DNA of 64,000 bases. Origin: Fundidesulfovibrio magnetotacticus. Its GTDB lineage: Bacteria; Desulfobacterota; Desulfovibrionia; Desulfovibrionales; Desulfovibrionaceae. This document shows positions 35,608-45,630 of the stretch, piece after piece; position 1 is the stretch's first letter, and each line of letters begins with the position of its first letter. The stretch lies in assembly GCF_013019105.1 (NCBI RefSeq), contig NZ_BLTE01000010.1, positions 124,001 through 188,000 on the forward strand. The letters are read 5' to 3'. The notes beneath the pieces are model-generated. The model made no database searches. It was given only the letters and a program-made list of their open reading frames with translations, and was not told the DNA's origin. Both the position numbers and the translations under genes were made by a program.

Positions 35608-37272
35608 ATGACGCCCCGACACCTCGCCGCCCTGCTTTCCGTCACGGTCTTACTGCTGCTTGCCCCCATCCTGTCCTTGGCCCAGCCCGAGCCCTCCCCG
35701 GCCTCCCTGTCCCTGGAGGAAAAGATCGGCCAGATGCTCATGGTGGCCTTCAAGGGCCCGGCGGTTTCCCCCGAGATCCGCGAGATGATCGCCAAACGGC
35801 ACATCGGCGGCGTGATCCTCTATTCCTCCTGGGGCAACGTGGAAAACCTCCGCCAGGTGGCCGCCCTCACGGCGGCGCTCCAGGCCGAGGCCGCCGCCAC
35901 GCCCTCTGGGGTGGGGCTCTTCGTGGGCGTGGACCACGAGGGCGGCCCGGTGATGCGCCTGCGCGAGGGCGTTACGGTGTTCCCCAGCCAGATGGCCGTG
36001 GCCGCCACGGGCAACCGCGAGCACGCCCGGGCCATGGCCCGCGTGAGCGCCTCCGAACTGGCCGTGCTGGGCGTGAACATGACCTTTTCCCCCGTGGCCG
36101 ACGTGAACTCCAACCCCGACAACCCCATCATCAACATCCGTTCCTTCGGCTCCGACCCCAACGTGGCCTCGCGCCTCGCCGCCGCCATGACCGAGGAGTT
36201 CGTGCGCGCCCGCATGCTCTGCACGCCCAAACACTTCCCCGGACACGGCGACACCGGCGTGGACTCCCACATGGGGCTGCCCGTCTCCGAGCACGACCGC
36301 AACCGCCTGGAGCGCGTGGACTTTCCTCCCTTCCGGGCCGCCATCCAGGCCAAGGCACCCGCCGTGATGACCGCCCACGTGGCCGTGCCCGTGCTGGATC
36401 CTTCGGGACTGCCCTCCACGCTCTCCTCCCGGGTGCTGGAGGGGACCCTGCGCAAGGAGTTGCGCTTCGAGGGGCTGGTGATCACCGATTCCCTGGGCAT
36501 GGGCGCGCTCTCCAAAGGGGTCGGCACGGTGCGCGCGGCGGTGCTGGCGGCCAAGGCCGGGGCGGACGTGCTGCTCTTCGGGGCCGACATCGGACACGAG
36601 CCCCCCGAGCAGGCCGAGGCCTACGAAGCCCTGCTCGCGGCCGCGCGCTCCGGCGAACTGCCCATGGCCCGCATCGACCAGGCCGTGGAGCGCATCCTGG
36701 CCGCCAAGAAAGCCTACGGCATCCTCCAGGCCAAGGCCGTGCCGGACCGGGCCGCCCTCATCCCCTATCGCGTGGGAATCCCCGACAACATCCAGGCCGC
36801 CCTTGCCGCCGCCCAGGACAGCATCACCCTGCGCCACGACCGCACCAAGCTCCTGCCCTTCCGCCGGGGGGAACGCATCCTGGTGGTCTGGCCCGAACGC
36901 ACCGCTTTCGATCCCGTGGCCAGCCTGACCCTGCCCGAGGGCGCGCAGCTTCTGCGCACCCCGCGCGAGCCATCGGCCCAGGACCTCCAGAACGCCGTGG
37001 AAGCCGCCCTCAAGGCGGACAAGGTGGCCGTGTTCACTTACGACGCCATCCGCAACCCGGCCCAGCGCAACCTGGTGAACACCCTGCTCTCCATGAAGCC
37101 GCAGTCGCTGATCCATGTGGCCCTGGGCGGCCCCTACGACCTGGCCCTCTTCCCCCAGGCCCCGGCCGGCGTGGCCACCTACGGCGACGTGCCCGTCTCC
37201 CTGGAAGCCCTCTCCAAGGCCCTGGCCGGGAGCATCCCCCTCACTGGCAGGCTCCCCGTGCGCCTGCCTTGA
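35608..37272 (+). CDS. Exported glycoside hydrolase family 3 (beta-N-acetylhexosaminidase-like)
   Basis: 554 residues with a signal peptide (VTVLLLLAPILSLAQ) at the start, so periplasmic or secreted. The catalytic TIM barrel carries KHFPGHGDTGVDSHMGLP, with the Asp/His pair typical of NagZ-type enzymes, and the nucleophile segment VITDSLGMGAL. A second domain of ~200 residues follows the barrel, making it longer than cytoplasmic NagZ (~340). It may trim GlcNAc from peptidoglycan or other glycans. ATG 35608 opens the signal peptide but has no strong ribosome binding site; longer frames overlap the malic-enzyme terminator and are rejected. Confidence 0.9.
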   Translation: MTPRHLAALLSVTVLLLLAPILSLAQPEPSPASLSLEEKIGQMLMVAFKGPAVSPEIREMIAKRHIGGVILYSSWGNVENLRQVAALTAALQAEAAATPSGVGLFVGVDHEGGPVMRLREGVTVFPSQMAVAATGNREHARAMARVSASELAVLGVNMTFSPVADVNSNPDNPIINIRSFGSDPNVASRLAAAMTEEFVRARMLCTPKHFPGHGDTGVDSHMGLPVSEHDRNRLERVDFPPFRAAIQAKAPAVMTAHVAVPVLDPSGLPSTLSSRVLEGTLRKELRFEGLVITDSLGMGALSKGVGTVRAAVLAAKAGADVLLFGADIGHEPPEQAEAYEALLAAARSGELPMARIDQAVERILAAKKAYGILQAKAVPDRAALIPYRVGIPDNIQAALAAAQDSITLRHDRTKLLPFRRGERILVVWPERTAFDPVASLTLPEGAQLLRTPREPSAQDLQNAVEAALKADKVAVFTYDAIRNPAQRNLVNTLLSMKPQSLIHVALGGPYDLALFPQAPAGVATYGDVPVSLEALSKALAGSIPLTGRLPVRLP

Positions 37273-37428
37273 GCCCGGCCGTGGAGCCCTGCGTCAGCGT
37301 CGCCTTCGCGGAGTACGCGGTGAGCGTTCCGGCCCTGCTGGATCTGGCCGGGTAGGCCGGGCGCGGATCGGCGAGTGGGCTTGCGTCGCGCCGCGAGCGG
37401 CGGCGCTGTGTCCGGGGTCACGAAATCC

Positions 37429-37457
37429 TTGCCAACGGCCTGAGTTTCCCCTAATGT
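37429..37457 (+). promoter_or_regulatory. Promoter of tRNA-Ser
   Basis: TTGCCA, 17-base spacer, TAATGT, ending 18 bases before the mature tRNA 5' end. Spacing suits a short leader. Confidence 0.65.
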
Positions 37458-37475
37458 GCGCTTCCTTCGAGTTGC

Positions 37476-37569
37476 GGAGAGGTACCGAAGTGGCCGTAAC
37501 GGGCCCGACTCGAAATCGGGTTGTGGGTTAATAGCCTGCACGTGGGTTCGAATCCCACCCTCTCCGCCA
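37476..37569 (+). tRNA. tRNA-Ser (anticodon CGA)
   Basis: 94-nt class II tRNA. Acceptor GGAGAGG pairs with CCTCTCC; the anticodon stem CCCGA/TCGGG encloses loop CTCGAAA with anticodon CGA, reading UCG. A long variable arm and the T arm GTGGG TTCGAAT CCCAC are present, and CCA is encoded. No integrase or attachment-site duplication was seen beside it. Confidence 0.97.
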
Positions 37570-37771
37570 TCTTTCCCCTGCCCCCATCGATCCCCCGTCT
37601 CCCTGCCTGAAGAGTGGCCTGACGTCCTTCCGGAAGCGCATTCATGCTGCACGGCCACGAATTCGCCACGGCCGGGCGCGTCTGCCATCCTCACCGTGCC
37701 TTTGGACATCGGGCGGTTCCTGGACGAACATACCCCCATGCCCTGAGTTCCCCCACGGATGCCGGAACGCA

Positions 37772-37809
37772 ACGGGCCGGGACGCGCTCTCGGCGGCGTC
37801 CCGGCCCGT
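37772..37809 (-). terminator. Terminator of the efflux operon
   Basis: Perfect 14-bp stem (ACGGGCCGGGACGC / GCGTCCCGGCCCGT) with a 10-base loop, 22 bases after the marR-type stop. No T run follows. Confidence 0.65.
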
Positions 37810-37831
37810 CTTCGATCGAGGGGATCGGGGG

Positions 37832-38296
37832 CTAGGCCAGGGCCAGGGCGTCCAGGCGGCCCTTCAGGGTCATGAGCACGGCGCTGCACTGGCGCAGGCG
37901 CTCCTCGGGCAATCCCTGGAGCATCAACTCGCTGAACTCACGGGCGATCTGTTCGAAGCGCTCCACCACGGGCAGCACCTTGTCGGTGAGGGTCACGTGC
38001 TTGCTTCGCCTGTCGCCCACGACCGACTCGCGCCGCACCCAGCCGCCCTCCTCCAGGCGGTCCAACAGCCGCACCATCGAGGAAGCCTCCATGGACATGG
38101 CGTCGGCCAGGGCCTTCTGGGTCATGGGCTGAGCTGCCATGGCCAGGTTCCAGACCACGGTCCACATGGCGGTGGAGAGCCCCATGGGCTTGAGCCGCTC
38201 GTCGAGCTGGTTGCGCCAGGCCTTGGCCACTTCATAGATCAGCAGGCCCAGCATGCGCGGCTCGCTCCGGTCGGCGCGGCAGCACTCAAAAGCCAT
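37832..38296 (-). CDS. MarR-family transcriptional regulator
   Basis: 154 residues with the MarR winged helix: helices MTQKALADAMSMEASSMVRLLDRLEEGGWV and the wing RRESVVGDRRSKHVTLTDK. A ligand-responsive dimer that typically represses efflux genes. Its ATG lies inside the last codons of the RND transporter gene (11-base overlap) with GGGAGG upstream, so it is the distal gene of the efflux operon. It probably autoregulates the operon through the palindromes at 42686-42706. Confidence 0.94.
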   Translation of the reverse strand: MAFECCRADRSEPRMLGLLIYEVAKAWRNQLDERLKPMGLSTAMWTVVWNLAMAAQPMTQKALADAMSMEASSMVRLLDRLEEGGWVRRESVVGDRRSKHVTLTDKVLPVVERFEQIAREFSELMLQGLPEERLRQCSAVLMTLKGRLDALALA

Positions 38297-41200
38297 GGCC
38301 GTCGTCCTCCCGGCGGTCCTGCCCCCGCAGGCCCCGTATCCTGGCCGCGGCGTTCATGATGATCTTGAAGAACACCGGGATGAAGAACGGGGCGATGAAC
38401 GTGGCCGCCAGCATCCCGCCCACCACGCCCGTGCCGATGGCGTGGCGGCTCGAAGCGCCCGCGCCCGTGCTGATGGCCAGGGGCAGACAGCCCAGCACGA
38501 AGGCCAGGGAGGTCATGATGATGGGCCGGAAGCGCAGCTTGGAGGCCTCCAGGGCCGCCTCGTACACGCTCATGCCCTGTTTGAGCCGCGCAGAGGCGAA
38601 CTCCACAATGAGGATCGCGTTCTTGGCCGCCAGGCCGATGAGCGTGACCAGGGCCACCTGGAAGTAGAGGTCGTTCATGAGTCCGCGCCCGAACGTGGCC
38701 AGGATGGCCCCGAACATGGCGAAAGGCACCGCCAGCACCACCGCCAGAGGCAGAGACCACCTCTCGTACTGCGCCGCCAGGATCAGGAAGACCATGAGGA
38801 TGGCCAGCAGGAACACCATGGTGGACGTGCCGCCCGTGGCCTTCTCCTGGTAGGCCGTGCCGGTCCAGGCCAGGGTGTAGCCCTCAGGGAGCACTTCCGC
38901 CGCCAGGGCTTCCATGGCCGCCAGGGCCTGGCCCGAGCTGTAGCCAGGGGCCGGGCCGCCCATGATCTTGGCCGCCGGGAACACGTTGAAGCGCTCCACC
39001 ACCTCGGGGCCGCTGGAGAGTTCCACGTCCACCAGGGCGGTGAGGGGGATCATTTCGCCCTTGGTGGAGCGCACGAACACGTCGCGAAGATCCTCGGGGC
39101 GGTCGCGGTATTCGGCCTCGCTCTGGAGCATCACCCGGAAGGTGCGTCCGAACTTGTTGAAGTCGTTGACGTAGTAGGCCCCGAAGGTGGACTGCATGGC
39201 CTCGAACACCGCGTTGACGGGCACGCCCAGGGCCTTGGCCTTGTTGCGGTCCAGGTTCACGCGCATCTGGGGCACGTTGGCCCCGAAGGTGGTGGAGAGC
39301 CTGCCCAGTTCAGGATGCTTGGCCCCGGCGGCGATCACCTTGTCGATCACGGCCGAGAGATCCTTGAGGCTGCCCTCGCCCCGGCTCTGGATGTACACCT
39401 CGAAGCCGCCGGTGTTGCTCATGCCCTGGATGGGCGCGGGGTTGAAGGCCAGGGTGAGTCCGCGCGGCAGGGCCATGCCCCGGCCGAAGGTGCGTCCCAC
39501 CAGGTCCTTGGAGCCCTCGCCGGGCTTGGTGCGTTCCTCCCACGGCTTGAGCGTGACGAAGGACGTGCTGTAGTTGGAGCGCGTGGCCCCGGTGAGGAAG
39601 TCGTACCCCGAGAAGGTGATCACGGACTTCACGATGGGGTCCTGGAGGGTCATGGAGTCCAGGGCCCCGGACATGGCCAGAGTGTGGTGCAGGGCCGCGC
39701 CGTCTGGGAGGATGTTCACGGCCAGGATGAAGCCCTGGTCTTCGTCGGGGAGCAGGCCCGTGGGCACGGTGCGGAAGAGCCAGAGCGTGGCCGCGCCCAG
39801 CACGCCGAAAAGGGCCACTGCCAAAAGCGTGCGCTTGAGCAGAAAGGCCACGCCCCCGCCGTAGAGATCCGTGAGGCGCTCGAACCAGCGGTTGAAGACC
39901 TTGAAGAAGCCGCGCGGCTCCTTGTGGTCGCGCAGGAGCAGCGCGCAGAGGCTCGGCGTGAGCGTAAGCGCCACCAGGCCGGAGATGACCACCGACACCG
40001 CGATGGTGATGGCGAACTGCTTGTACATCTCGCCCGTGAGCCCGCCCAGGAAGGCCACCGGCACGAACACGGCGCAGAGCACCAGCACGATGGCGATGAC
40101 GGGCCCCGTCACCTCCTCCATGGCCTTGGCCGTGGCCTCGCGCGCCCGCAAATGCTGCGTGCGCATGATGCGCTCCACGTTCTCCAGCACCACGATGGCG
40201 TCGTCCACCACGATGCCGATGGAGAGCACCATGCCGAAGAGCGTGAGCGTGTTGATAGTGAAGCCCAGGGCGTACATGCCCGCGAACGTGCCCACGATGG
40301 ACACCGGCACGGCCAGGCACGGGATGAGCGTGGCCCGGAAGCGCTGCAGGAAGAGGTAGACCACCAGGAACACCAGGACCATGGCCTCGCCCAGGGTCTT
40401 GACCACCTCGTGGATGGAGACGCGCACGAAGGCCGTGGTGTCGTAGGGGATGGCGTAGCTCACGCCCTCGGGGAAGCGCTTGGAGAGCTCTTCCAGTTTG
40501 GCCTTCACGCGGTCGGCGGTGTCCAGGGCGTTGGCCCCGGAGGCCAGGAAGATGCCCAGGGGCACCGTGGGGTTGCCCATGCGCTTGCCCACGAAGGCGT
40601 AGTCCCTGGCGCCCAGCTCCACGCGGGCCACGTCGCCCAGGCGCAGGGTGGAGCCGTCGGGGTCGGCGCGCAGGATGATCCCCTCGAACTCCTCCACGGT
40701 GGTCAGGCGGCCCTGGGTGGTGACCATGTAGTTGATGTCCACCTGGCTCACCTGAGGTTCCTCGCCGATGCGCCCGGCCGCGAACTGGGAGTTCTGCTCC
40801 CGGATGGCCGTGGCGATGTCGCCGGGGGTGAGCTTGAGCTGGGCCAGGCGATCCGGGCGCAGCCAGATGCGCATGGAGTAGTCTTTCGCGCCGAAGATGA
40901 CGGCGTCGCCCACGCCCTGGACGCGCTTGAGCTCGTCGATGACGTTCACCAGCGCGTAGTTGCTCACGAAGATGGTGTCGTAGCGTCCGTCGGGCGAGTC
41001 CATGGAGAGCACCATGAGCATGTTGGAGGTCTTCTTGCTCACGGTGACGCCTTGGCGGCGCACGTCCTCGGGCAGGAAGGGCTGCGCGGCCTGGACGCGG
41101 TTGTTCACGTTGATGGTGGCCTGGTCCGGGTTCACGCCCACGGCAAAGACCACGGAGATGCTCACGGAGCCGTCGCCGGCGCTGGTGGAGCGCATGTAGA

Positions 41201-41429
41201 GCATGTTCTCCACGCCGTTGATCTGCTGCTCCAGGGGCGCGGCCACTGTCTGGGAGATCACCTCGGGGCTCGCGCCCGGGTAGGCGGTCTGCACGCGCAC
41301 CTCGGGCGGCACGATCTCCGGATACTGGGCCACGGGCAGCACGCGCATGGCCACCAGCCCGGCCAGCACGATGATCAGCGAGATCACCGTGGAGAACACG
41401 GGCCTGTTCAGGAAGAAACGCGAGATCAC
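38286..41429 (-). CDS. RND multidrug efflux transporter, inner-membrane subunit (AcrB/MexB type)
   Basis: 1047-residue proton-driven exporter of the HAE1 family. Starts MISRFFLNRPVFSTVISLII, has twelve expected membrane helices in two sets and large porter loops. The proton-relay segment GIVVDDAIVVLENVER carries the paired aspartates in the fourth helix. Motif DTTAFVRVSIHEVVKTL precedes the helix bundle. Start ATG overlaps the stop of the adaptor gene by four bases (ATGA). No outer-membrane TolC-type gene lies in this operon, so the channel must be encoded elsewhere. Confidence 0.97.
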   Translation of the reverse strand: MISRFFLNRPVFSTVISLIIVLAGLVAMRVLPVAQYPEIVPPEVRVQTAYPGASPEVISQTVAAPLEQQINGVENMLYMRSTSAGDGSVSISVVFAVGVNPDQATINVNNRVQAAQPFLPEDVRRQGVTVSKKTSNMLMVLSMDSPDGRYDTIFVSNYALVNVIDELKRVQGVGDAVIFGAKDYSMRIWLRPDRLAQLKLTPGDIATAIREQNSQFAAGRIGEEPQVSQVDINYMVTTQGRLTTVEEFEGIILRADPDGSTLRLGDVARVELGARDYAFVGKRMGNPTVPLGIFLASGANALDTADRVKAKLEELSKRFPEGVSYAIPYDTTAFVRVSIHEVVKTLGEAMVLVFLVVYLFLQRFRATLIPCLAVPVSIVGTFAGMYALGFTINTLTLFGMVLSIGIVVDDAIVVLENVERIMRTQHLRAREATAKAMEEVTGPVIAIVLVLCAVFVPVAFLGGLTGEMYKQFAITIAVSVVISGLVALTLTPSLCALLLRDHKEPRGFFKVFNRWFERLTDLYGGGVAFLLKRTLLAVALFGVLGAATLWLFRTVPTGLLPDEDQGFILAVNILPDGAALHHTLAMSGALDSMTLQDPIVKSVITFSGYDFLTGATRSNYSTSFVTLKPWEERTKPGEGSKDLVGRTFGRGMALPRGLTLAFNPAPIQGMSNTGGFEVYIQSRGEGSLKDLSAVIDKVIAAGAKHPELGRLSTTFGANVPQMRVNLDRNKAKALGVPVNAVFEAMQSTFGAYYVNDFNKFGRTFRVMLQSEAEYRDRPEDLRDVFVRSTKGEMIPLTALVDVELSSGPEVVERFNVFPAAKIMGGPAPGYSSGQALAAMEALAAEVLPEGYTLAWTGTAYQEKATGGTSTMVFLLAILMVFLILAAQYERWSLPLAVVLAVPFAMFGAILATFGRGLMNDLYFQVALVTLIGLAAKNAILIVEFASARLKQGMSVYEAALEASKLRFRPIIMTSLAFVLGCLPLAISTGAGASSRHAIGTGVVGGMLAATFIAPFFIPVFFKIIMNAAARIRGLRGQDRREDDGHGF

Positions 41430-42643
41430 TTGCCGCCCTCCGCCTTGGGGGCCTGCTGCCCGGGGGCTCCGCCGGGGGCTCCTGAAGAAGCGCCCTCGGG
41501 GCGAACGTTCACCTTCGCACCGGGGCGCACCTTGATCACGCCTTCGGTGATGATGCGTTCGCCGCCCTCAAGCCCCTGCTCAACCAGGTAGCGGTTGCCC
41601 ACCTGCTCGCCCAGGACCACGGGGCGCGGCTGCACCACGTCGGAGGCGTCCAGCGTCCACACGAGCGCCCCCATCTGGGTCTGAAGAACGGCGGCCTGGG
41701 GGATGGCCAGCGCGCCCGCCAGCCTGGCCCCGGTGAGGCGCACGCGCACGTACTGGCCGGGCAGCACCTCGGCCTCGGGGTTGGGGAACTCGGCGCGCAC
41801 CTTCACCACGCCGGTGCTGGCGTCCATGATGGTGTCGGTGAAGTTGATCTTGCCGGGCTGTGCGTAGACCTTGCCGTCTGGCAGCATGATGGAGATGTCG
41901 AAGTCGCCCTTGTCGAAGGCGAGTTTGTTCTCGGCGCGCAGCTTGCGCACGCGGGTGTAGTCGGCCCCGGGCAGGGAGAAGTGCACGTAGAGGGGATCGA
42001 GCCGGGTGATGGTGGTGAGCAGGCTCGTTTCCGCGCCCGCCACGATCAGGCTGCCCTCGGAGCGCGTCTCCTTGCTGGTGATGCCGGAGATGGGGGCCGT
42101 CACCTTGGTGTAGCCCAGGTTGATGGTGGCCTCGCGCACCTTGGCGCGGGCGGCCTCGACCTCGGCCGTGGCGGTCTGGTGTTCCGTCACGGCGTCGTCG
42201 CGGTCCTTCTGGCTCACCACGTCGCCCTTGAAGAGGTTCTGCATGCGCTCCATTTCGCGCTTGGCCTTGGCAAGGCGCGCCTCGGACTGGCCGAGCGCGC
42301 CCCGGGCCTGGTCCAGGGCGGCCTGGAAGGGGGCGGGGTCGATCTCGAACATCACGTCGCCCTGGCGCACGCGGCTGCCTTCCTCGTAGGAGCGCTTGAG
42401 CAGGATGCCGCCCACGCGGGCGCGCACCTGAACCTCGCGGGAACCCGAAGTCTGGCCCATGTATTCGAAATTGAGCGGAATGTCCTCACGCTTGACGGTT
42501 TCCGCAACCACCATGGGAGCGGGCATGCCGCCTGCCGGGGCCTGGCCCGACGACTCCTTGGAACAGCCTGACAGCGCCACGAGCGCTGCCAGAAGCGCCG
42601 CGCAGGCGGCGCCGTGAAGGGATTTCATCCTGCGTACGTCCAT
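41426..42643 (-). CDS. RND efflux membrane fusion protein (AcrA/MexA type), lipoprotein
   Basis: 405-residue periplasmic adaptor linking the RND pump to an outer-membrane channel. The signal peptide ends in lipobox LSGC with Cys27. The lipoyl/hairpin region is clear: VRARVGGILLKRSYEEGSRV, an alpha-hairpin ARLAKAKREMERMQNLFK, then TKVTAPISGITSKE. The C-terminal tail is Pro/Gly/Ala-rich. ATG 42643 follows AGGGAGGG. First gene of the operon adaptor, pump, MarR. Confidence 0.96.
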   Translation of the reverse strand: MDVRRMKSLHGAACAALLAALVALSGCSKESSGQAPAGGMPAPMVVAETVKREDIPLNFEYMGQTSGSREVQVRARVGGILLKRSYEEGSRVRQGDVMFEIDPAPFQAALDQARGALGQSEARLAKAKREMERMQNLFKGDVVSQKDRDDAVTEHQTATAEVEAARAKVREATINLGYTKVTAPISGITSKETRSEGSLIVAGAETSLLTTITRLDPLYVHFSLPGADYTRVRKLRAENKLAFDKGDFDISIMLPDGKVYAQPGKINFTDTIMDASTGVVKVRAEFPNPEAEVLPGQYVRVRLTGARLAGALAIPQAAVLQTQMGALVWTLDASDVVQPRPVVLGEQVGNRYLVEQGLEGGERIITEGVIKVRPGAKVNVRPEGASSGAPGGAPGQQAPKAEGGK

Positions 42644-42685
42644 GTTCCCTCCCTGGGGACGATGCCGGAAAGCCCCGGCATTTCA

Positions 42686-42706
42686 TTAGCGAGCTAACTA
42701 TTAGCT
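42686..42706. promoter_or_regulatory. MarR-type operator
   Basis: Overlapping inverted repeats: TTAGC GA GCTAA (42686-42697) and AGCTA ACTAT TAGCT (42692-42706). They fit the TAG-x-x-AGCT-x-x-CTA style of MarR-family sites and lie just downstream of the predicted -10, where bound protein would block transcription. Confidence 0.6.
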
Positions 42707-42719
42707 GTGCAGCGAGTGG

Positions 42720-42748
42720 CCTATCATGGAATCCGGGAAAGATGTCAA
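42720..42748 (-). promoter_or_regulatory. Candidate promoter of the efflux operon
   Basis: Perfect TTGACA, 17-base spacer, GATAGG on the minus strand, about 80 bases upstream of the adaptor ATG. The -10 is weak, as expected for a regulated promoter. Confidence 0.45.
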
Positions 42749-42987
42749 TAGTTCACGGGGCGAAGGAACAGTCGGAACGGGGCTGCCGGCACAGGCTGAT
42801 TTTCGGGATGGGCCGACTGGGCGCGCGGGATCGCTGGTCCCGCGGGCCTCGGCCGATGTCCGGGGGAGATGGGCGGGCGGTTGGCGTTCGGGGGTAGCCC
42901 GGGACTGCCGATCCGTCCGGTGAAATCAAAATGCCTTTGGGGGTCGTACGGCCCGGCGCGAAGGGGAGCGCATCGTCGAAGCGCCGC

Positions 42988-43392
42988 TCAGCGCTGGGAA
43001 AGCCAGGTGAAGAAGGCCCGGTCGTGCACGCGGATGTGCTTGACCAGCCAGTCCATCAAGTAACGCAACATGTCCAGTGAGGTCCATTCGCTGTCGGCCA
43101 GGGCGTTGCCGCCGAACTGGGCGGCCTTCTGCATGAAGGAGGTGTGAAGCGCCTTGTGGGCGACAAGGCCCGGCCAGGCAGAGCGCTCCATGAGGTCTTC
43201 CTCATGCTGGAAATGCGTGCGGGCATAGGCCTTCATGCCGTTGAGGGCGTCCAGGACGGCCTGCCCGAAGGCCTCGCGGCTCATGCTTTTGTCCAGGTCC
43301 ACGATCATGCGGTAGAGGGTGCGGTGCTGTCCGTCGATGATGGGGTCTCCGACATCCAGGGTGGGGTCCCAAACGTCTGGTGCGTTGATCAC
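42988..43392 (-). CDS. Bacteriohemerythrin
   Basis: 134-residue four-helix non-haem di-iron oxygen-binding protein. The ligand pattern is complete: His23 in DGQH, H-x-x-H-E in ARTHFQHEEDLM, two His in HKALH, and H-x-x-x-H-D in HIRVHD. Start is GTG 43392, overlapping the stop of the upstream exported-protein gene as GTGA with GAGGAGGG upstream. A longer in-frame ATG lies within that gene and is rejected. Probable role: oxygen sensing or delivery/detoxification in an anaerobe. Confidence 0.95.
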   Translation of the reverse strand: MINAPDVWDPTLDVGDPIIDGQHRTLYRMIVDLDKSMSREAFGQAVLDALNGMKAYARTHFQHEEDLMERSAWPGLVAHKALHTSFMQKAAQFGGNALADSEWTSLDMLRYLMDWLVKHIRVHDRAFFTWLSQR

Positions 43393-43811
43393 TTGTGGGC
43401 CCTCCTCAACTCCTTGACGAGGCTTTGGGTGTTCTTGTCGCCGCCCGCCTGGCGGGCCACCACCCAGATGCCCCAATAGATGGGGATGTTGCGGTTCTGG
43501 GGATCTTCGAAGAAGGCGTCCAGCCCGGTGGCGATCTGGGCGGTGGTGAGGTTGTCCATGTACTTGGAGGTCTGGGCCATGATGCTCTCGATAACGTCCG
43601 TGCAGACGGAATAGTTGTCGCGCACCACGATGTGGATGAGCGACTCGGAGAGCGCCATGCCGTCGAAAAACCCGAGGATGACGTCGAGCTTCTCGGTTTC
43701 AGGGATGGTACGCCAGTAATGGCCGTCGCGCTTCTCCTGGGCCTGGGCCTGGGCGGCCAGGAGGAACACGGCGAGCAGGGCGGCGAGGGTCGCCCGGTTG
43801 ACTTGGGACAT
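43389..43811 (-). CDS. Small exported protein coupled to bacteriohemerythrin
   Basis: 140 residues. Signal peptide MSQVNRATLAALLAVFLLAAQAQAQ, so periplasmic. The mature part (~115 residues) is helical with a single cysteine (SVCTDVIESI) and a repeated Ile/Tyr/Asp character (IPIYWGIWVVARQAGG). ATG 43811 follows AAGGAAG. Not recognised. Its stop overlaps the GTG of the hemerythrin gene, implying coupled synthesis. Confidence 0.85.
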   Translation of the reverse strand: MSQVNRATLAALLAVFLLAAQAQAQEKRDGHYWRTIPETEKLDVILGFFDGMALSESLIHIVVRDNYSVCTDVIESIMAQTSKYMDNLTTAQIATGLDAFFEDPQNRNIPIYWGIWVVARQAGGDKNTQSLVKELRRAHK

Positions 43812-43886
43812 GCACGCTTCCTTGGATGAAAACAGACCCCGAACACCCCACGTGAAGTGCGGGACCTTATCTTCCACCATCTATAG

Positions 43887-43920
43887 AAAAAGGCCGTGGA
43901 CCCGTCCAGGACCACGGCCT
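43887..43920 (-). terminator. Rho-independent terminator of ilvC
   Basis: Minus strand: AGGCCGTGG, 12-base loop, CCACGGCCT, then TTTTC. Twenty bases after the ilvC stop. Confidence 0.88.
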
Positions 43921-43940
43921 CATTTTTCGGTCAGCGGCGC

Positions 43941-44945
<1,005 letters not shown>

Positions 44946-45093
44946 TTATGGATGGTGCGAGAGAGTCGCATGGAATCGTGGGAGGAGAATTTTAGACGAA
45001 ATTCGACAATTCCGCAAGCCGGAACGGCCGCACGCCAGCGCGCCCGGTGAAGCCCGCGGCGCAATGGCCGGGTCCAGTGTGGGGAGAGGCTGA

Positions 45094-45110
45094 AGAGGGC
45101 GGCGCCCTCT
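45094..45110. repeat. Short hairpin in the ilvH-ilvC gap
   Basis: AGAGGGC GGC GCCCTCT, then CC. Nearly the same as one arm of the palindromic elements at 6376 and 7411, so probably a fragment of that family. The rest of the 205-bp gap shows nothing else. Confidence 0.55.
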
Positions 45111-45138
45111 CCAGTGTTCTCTTCTCTTCCTTCTTGGC

Positions 45139-45621
45139 CTACTGCTGCATGCTCCGCTTCATGGCCACGGCCCCGGTGCGGGCCGTCTCCTTGATGCCGA
45201 AGCGCTGCATGAGGTTCACCAGGGCGGTAAGCTTGTCCTGCGTGCCGGTGATCTCGATGGTCATCTCGTCGAAGCCCACGTCCACCACCTTGCAGCGGAA
45301 CACGTCCACGATGCGCAGGATTTCCGCGCGCTTGCCCTCCTCGGCCGAGACCTTGAGGAGCATCATCTCGCGCTCGACGTTCTTCACCTCGGTCAGATCC
45401 ACGACCTTGATCACGGTGACGAGCTTGCGCAGCTGCTTGATGATCTGCTCGATGATCTGGTCGTCGCCGAAGGTGGTGATGGTCATGATGGAGACCCCGG
45501 CCTCCAGGGTGGGGGCCACGTTGAGGGTCTCGATGTTGAAGCCCCTGCCCGAGAAGAGGCCGGACACCCGCGAGAGGACGCCGGGCTCGTTCTCCACGAG
45601 AACGGAAAGGATATGGCGCAT
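45139..45621 (-). CDS. ilvH: Acetolactate synthase small subunit
   Basis: 160-residue regulatory subunit giving valine feedback and boosting the catalytic subunit. N-terminal ACT domain (ILSVLVENEPGVLSRVSGLF, then FNIETLNVAPTLE) and C-terminal dimerisation domain ending KRSMQQ. It starts 9 bases after ilvB. The length is typical for IlvH/IlvN of this type. Confidence 0.96.
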   Translation of the reverse strand: MRHILSVLVENEPGVLSRVSGLFSGRGFNIETLNVAPTLEAGVSIMTITTFGDDQIIEQIIKQLRKLVTVIKVVDLTEVKNVEREMMLLKVSAEEGKRAEILRIVDVFRCKVVDVGFDEMTIEITGTQDKLTALVNLMQRFGIKETARTGAVAMKRSMQQ

Positions 45622-45630
45622 GGCGTCCTC

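Larger units (their letters stand above)
42644..42987. other. 344-bp region upstream of the efflux operon
   Basis: Contains the efflux promoter and operator near 42686-42748. The rest, up to the bacteriohemerythrin stop, has no convincing gene. Confidence 0.7.

Noticed and set aside
37273-37355. Short protein-like frame after the glycosidase
   Set aside because: Too short, with no start signal; it is only an alternate-frame continuation past the stop codon.
37456-37746. Open frame running through tRNA-Ser
   Set aside because: It overlaps a clear tRNA and its translation has no protein-like features.
37470-37831. Possible integration site next to tRNA-Ser
   Set aside because: No integrase gene, no duplicated tRNA end and no change in gene content were seen.
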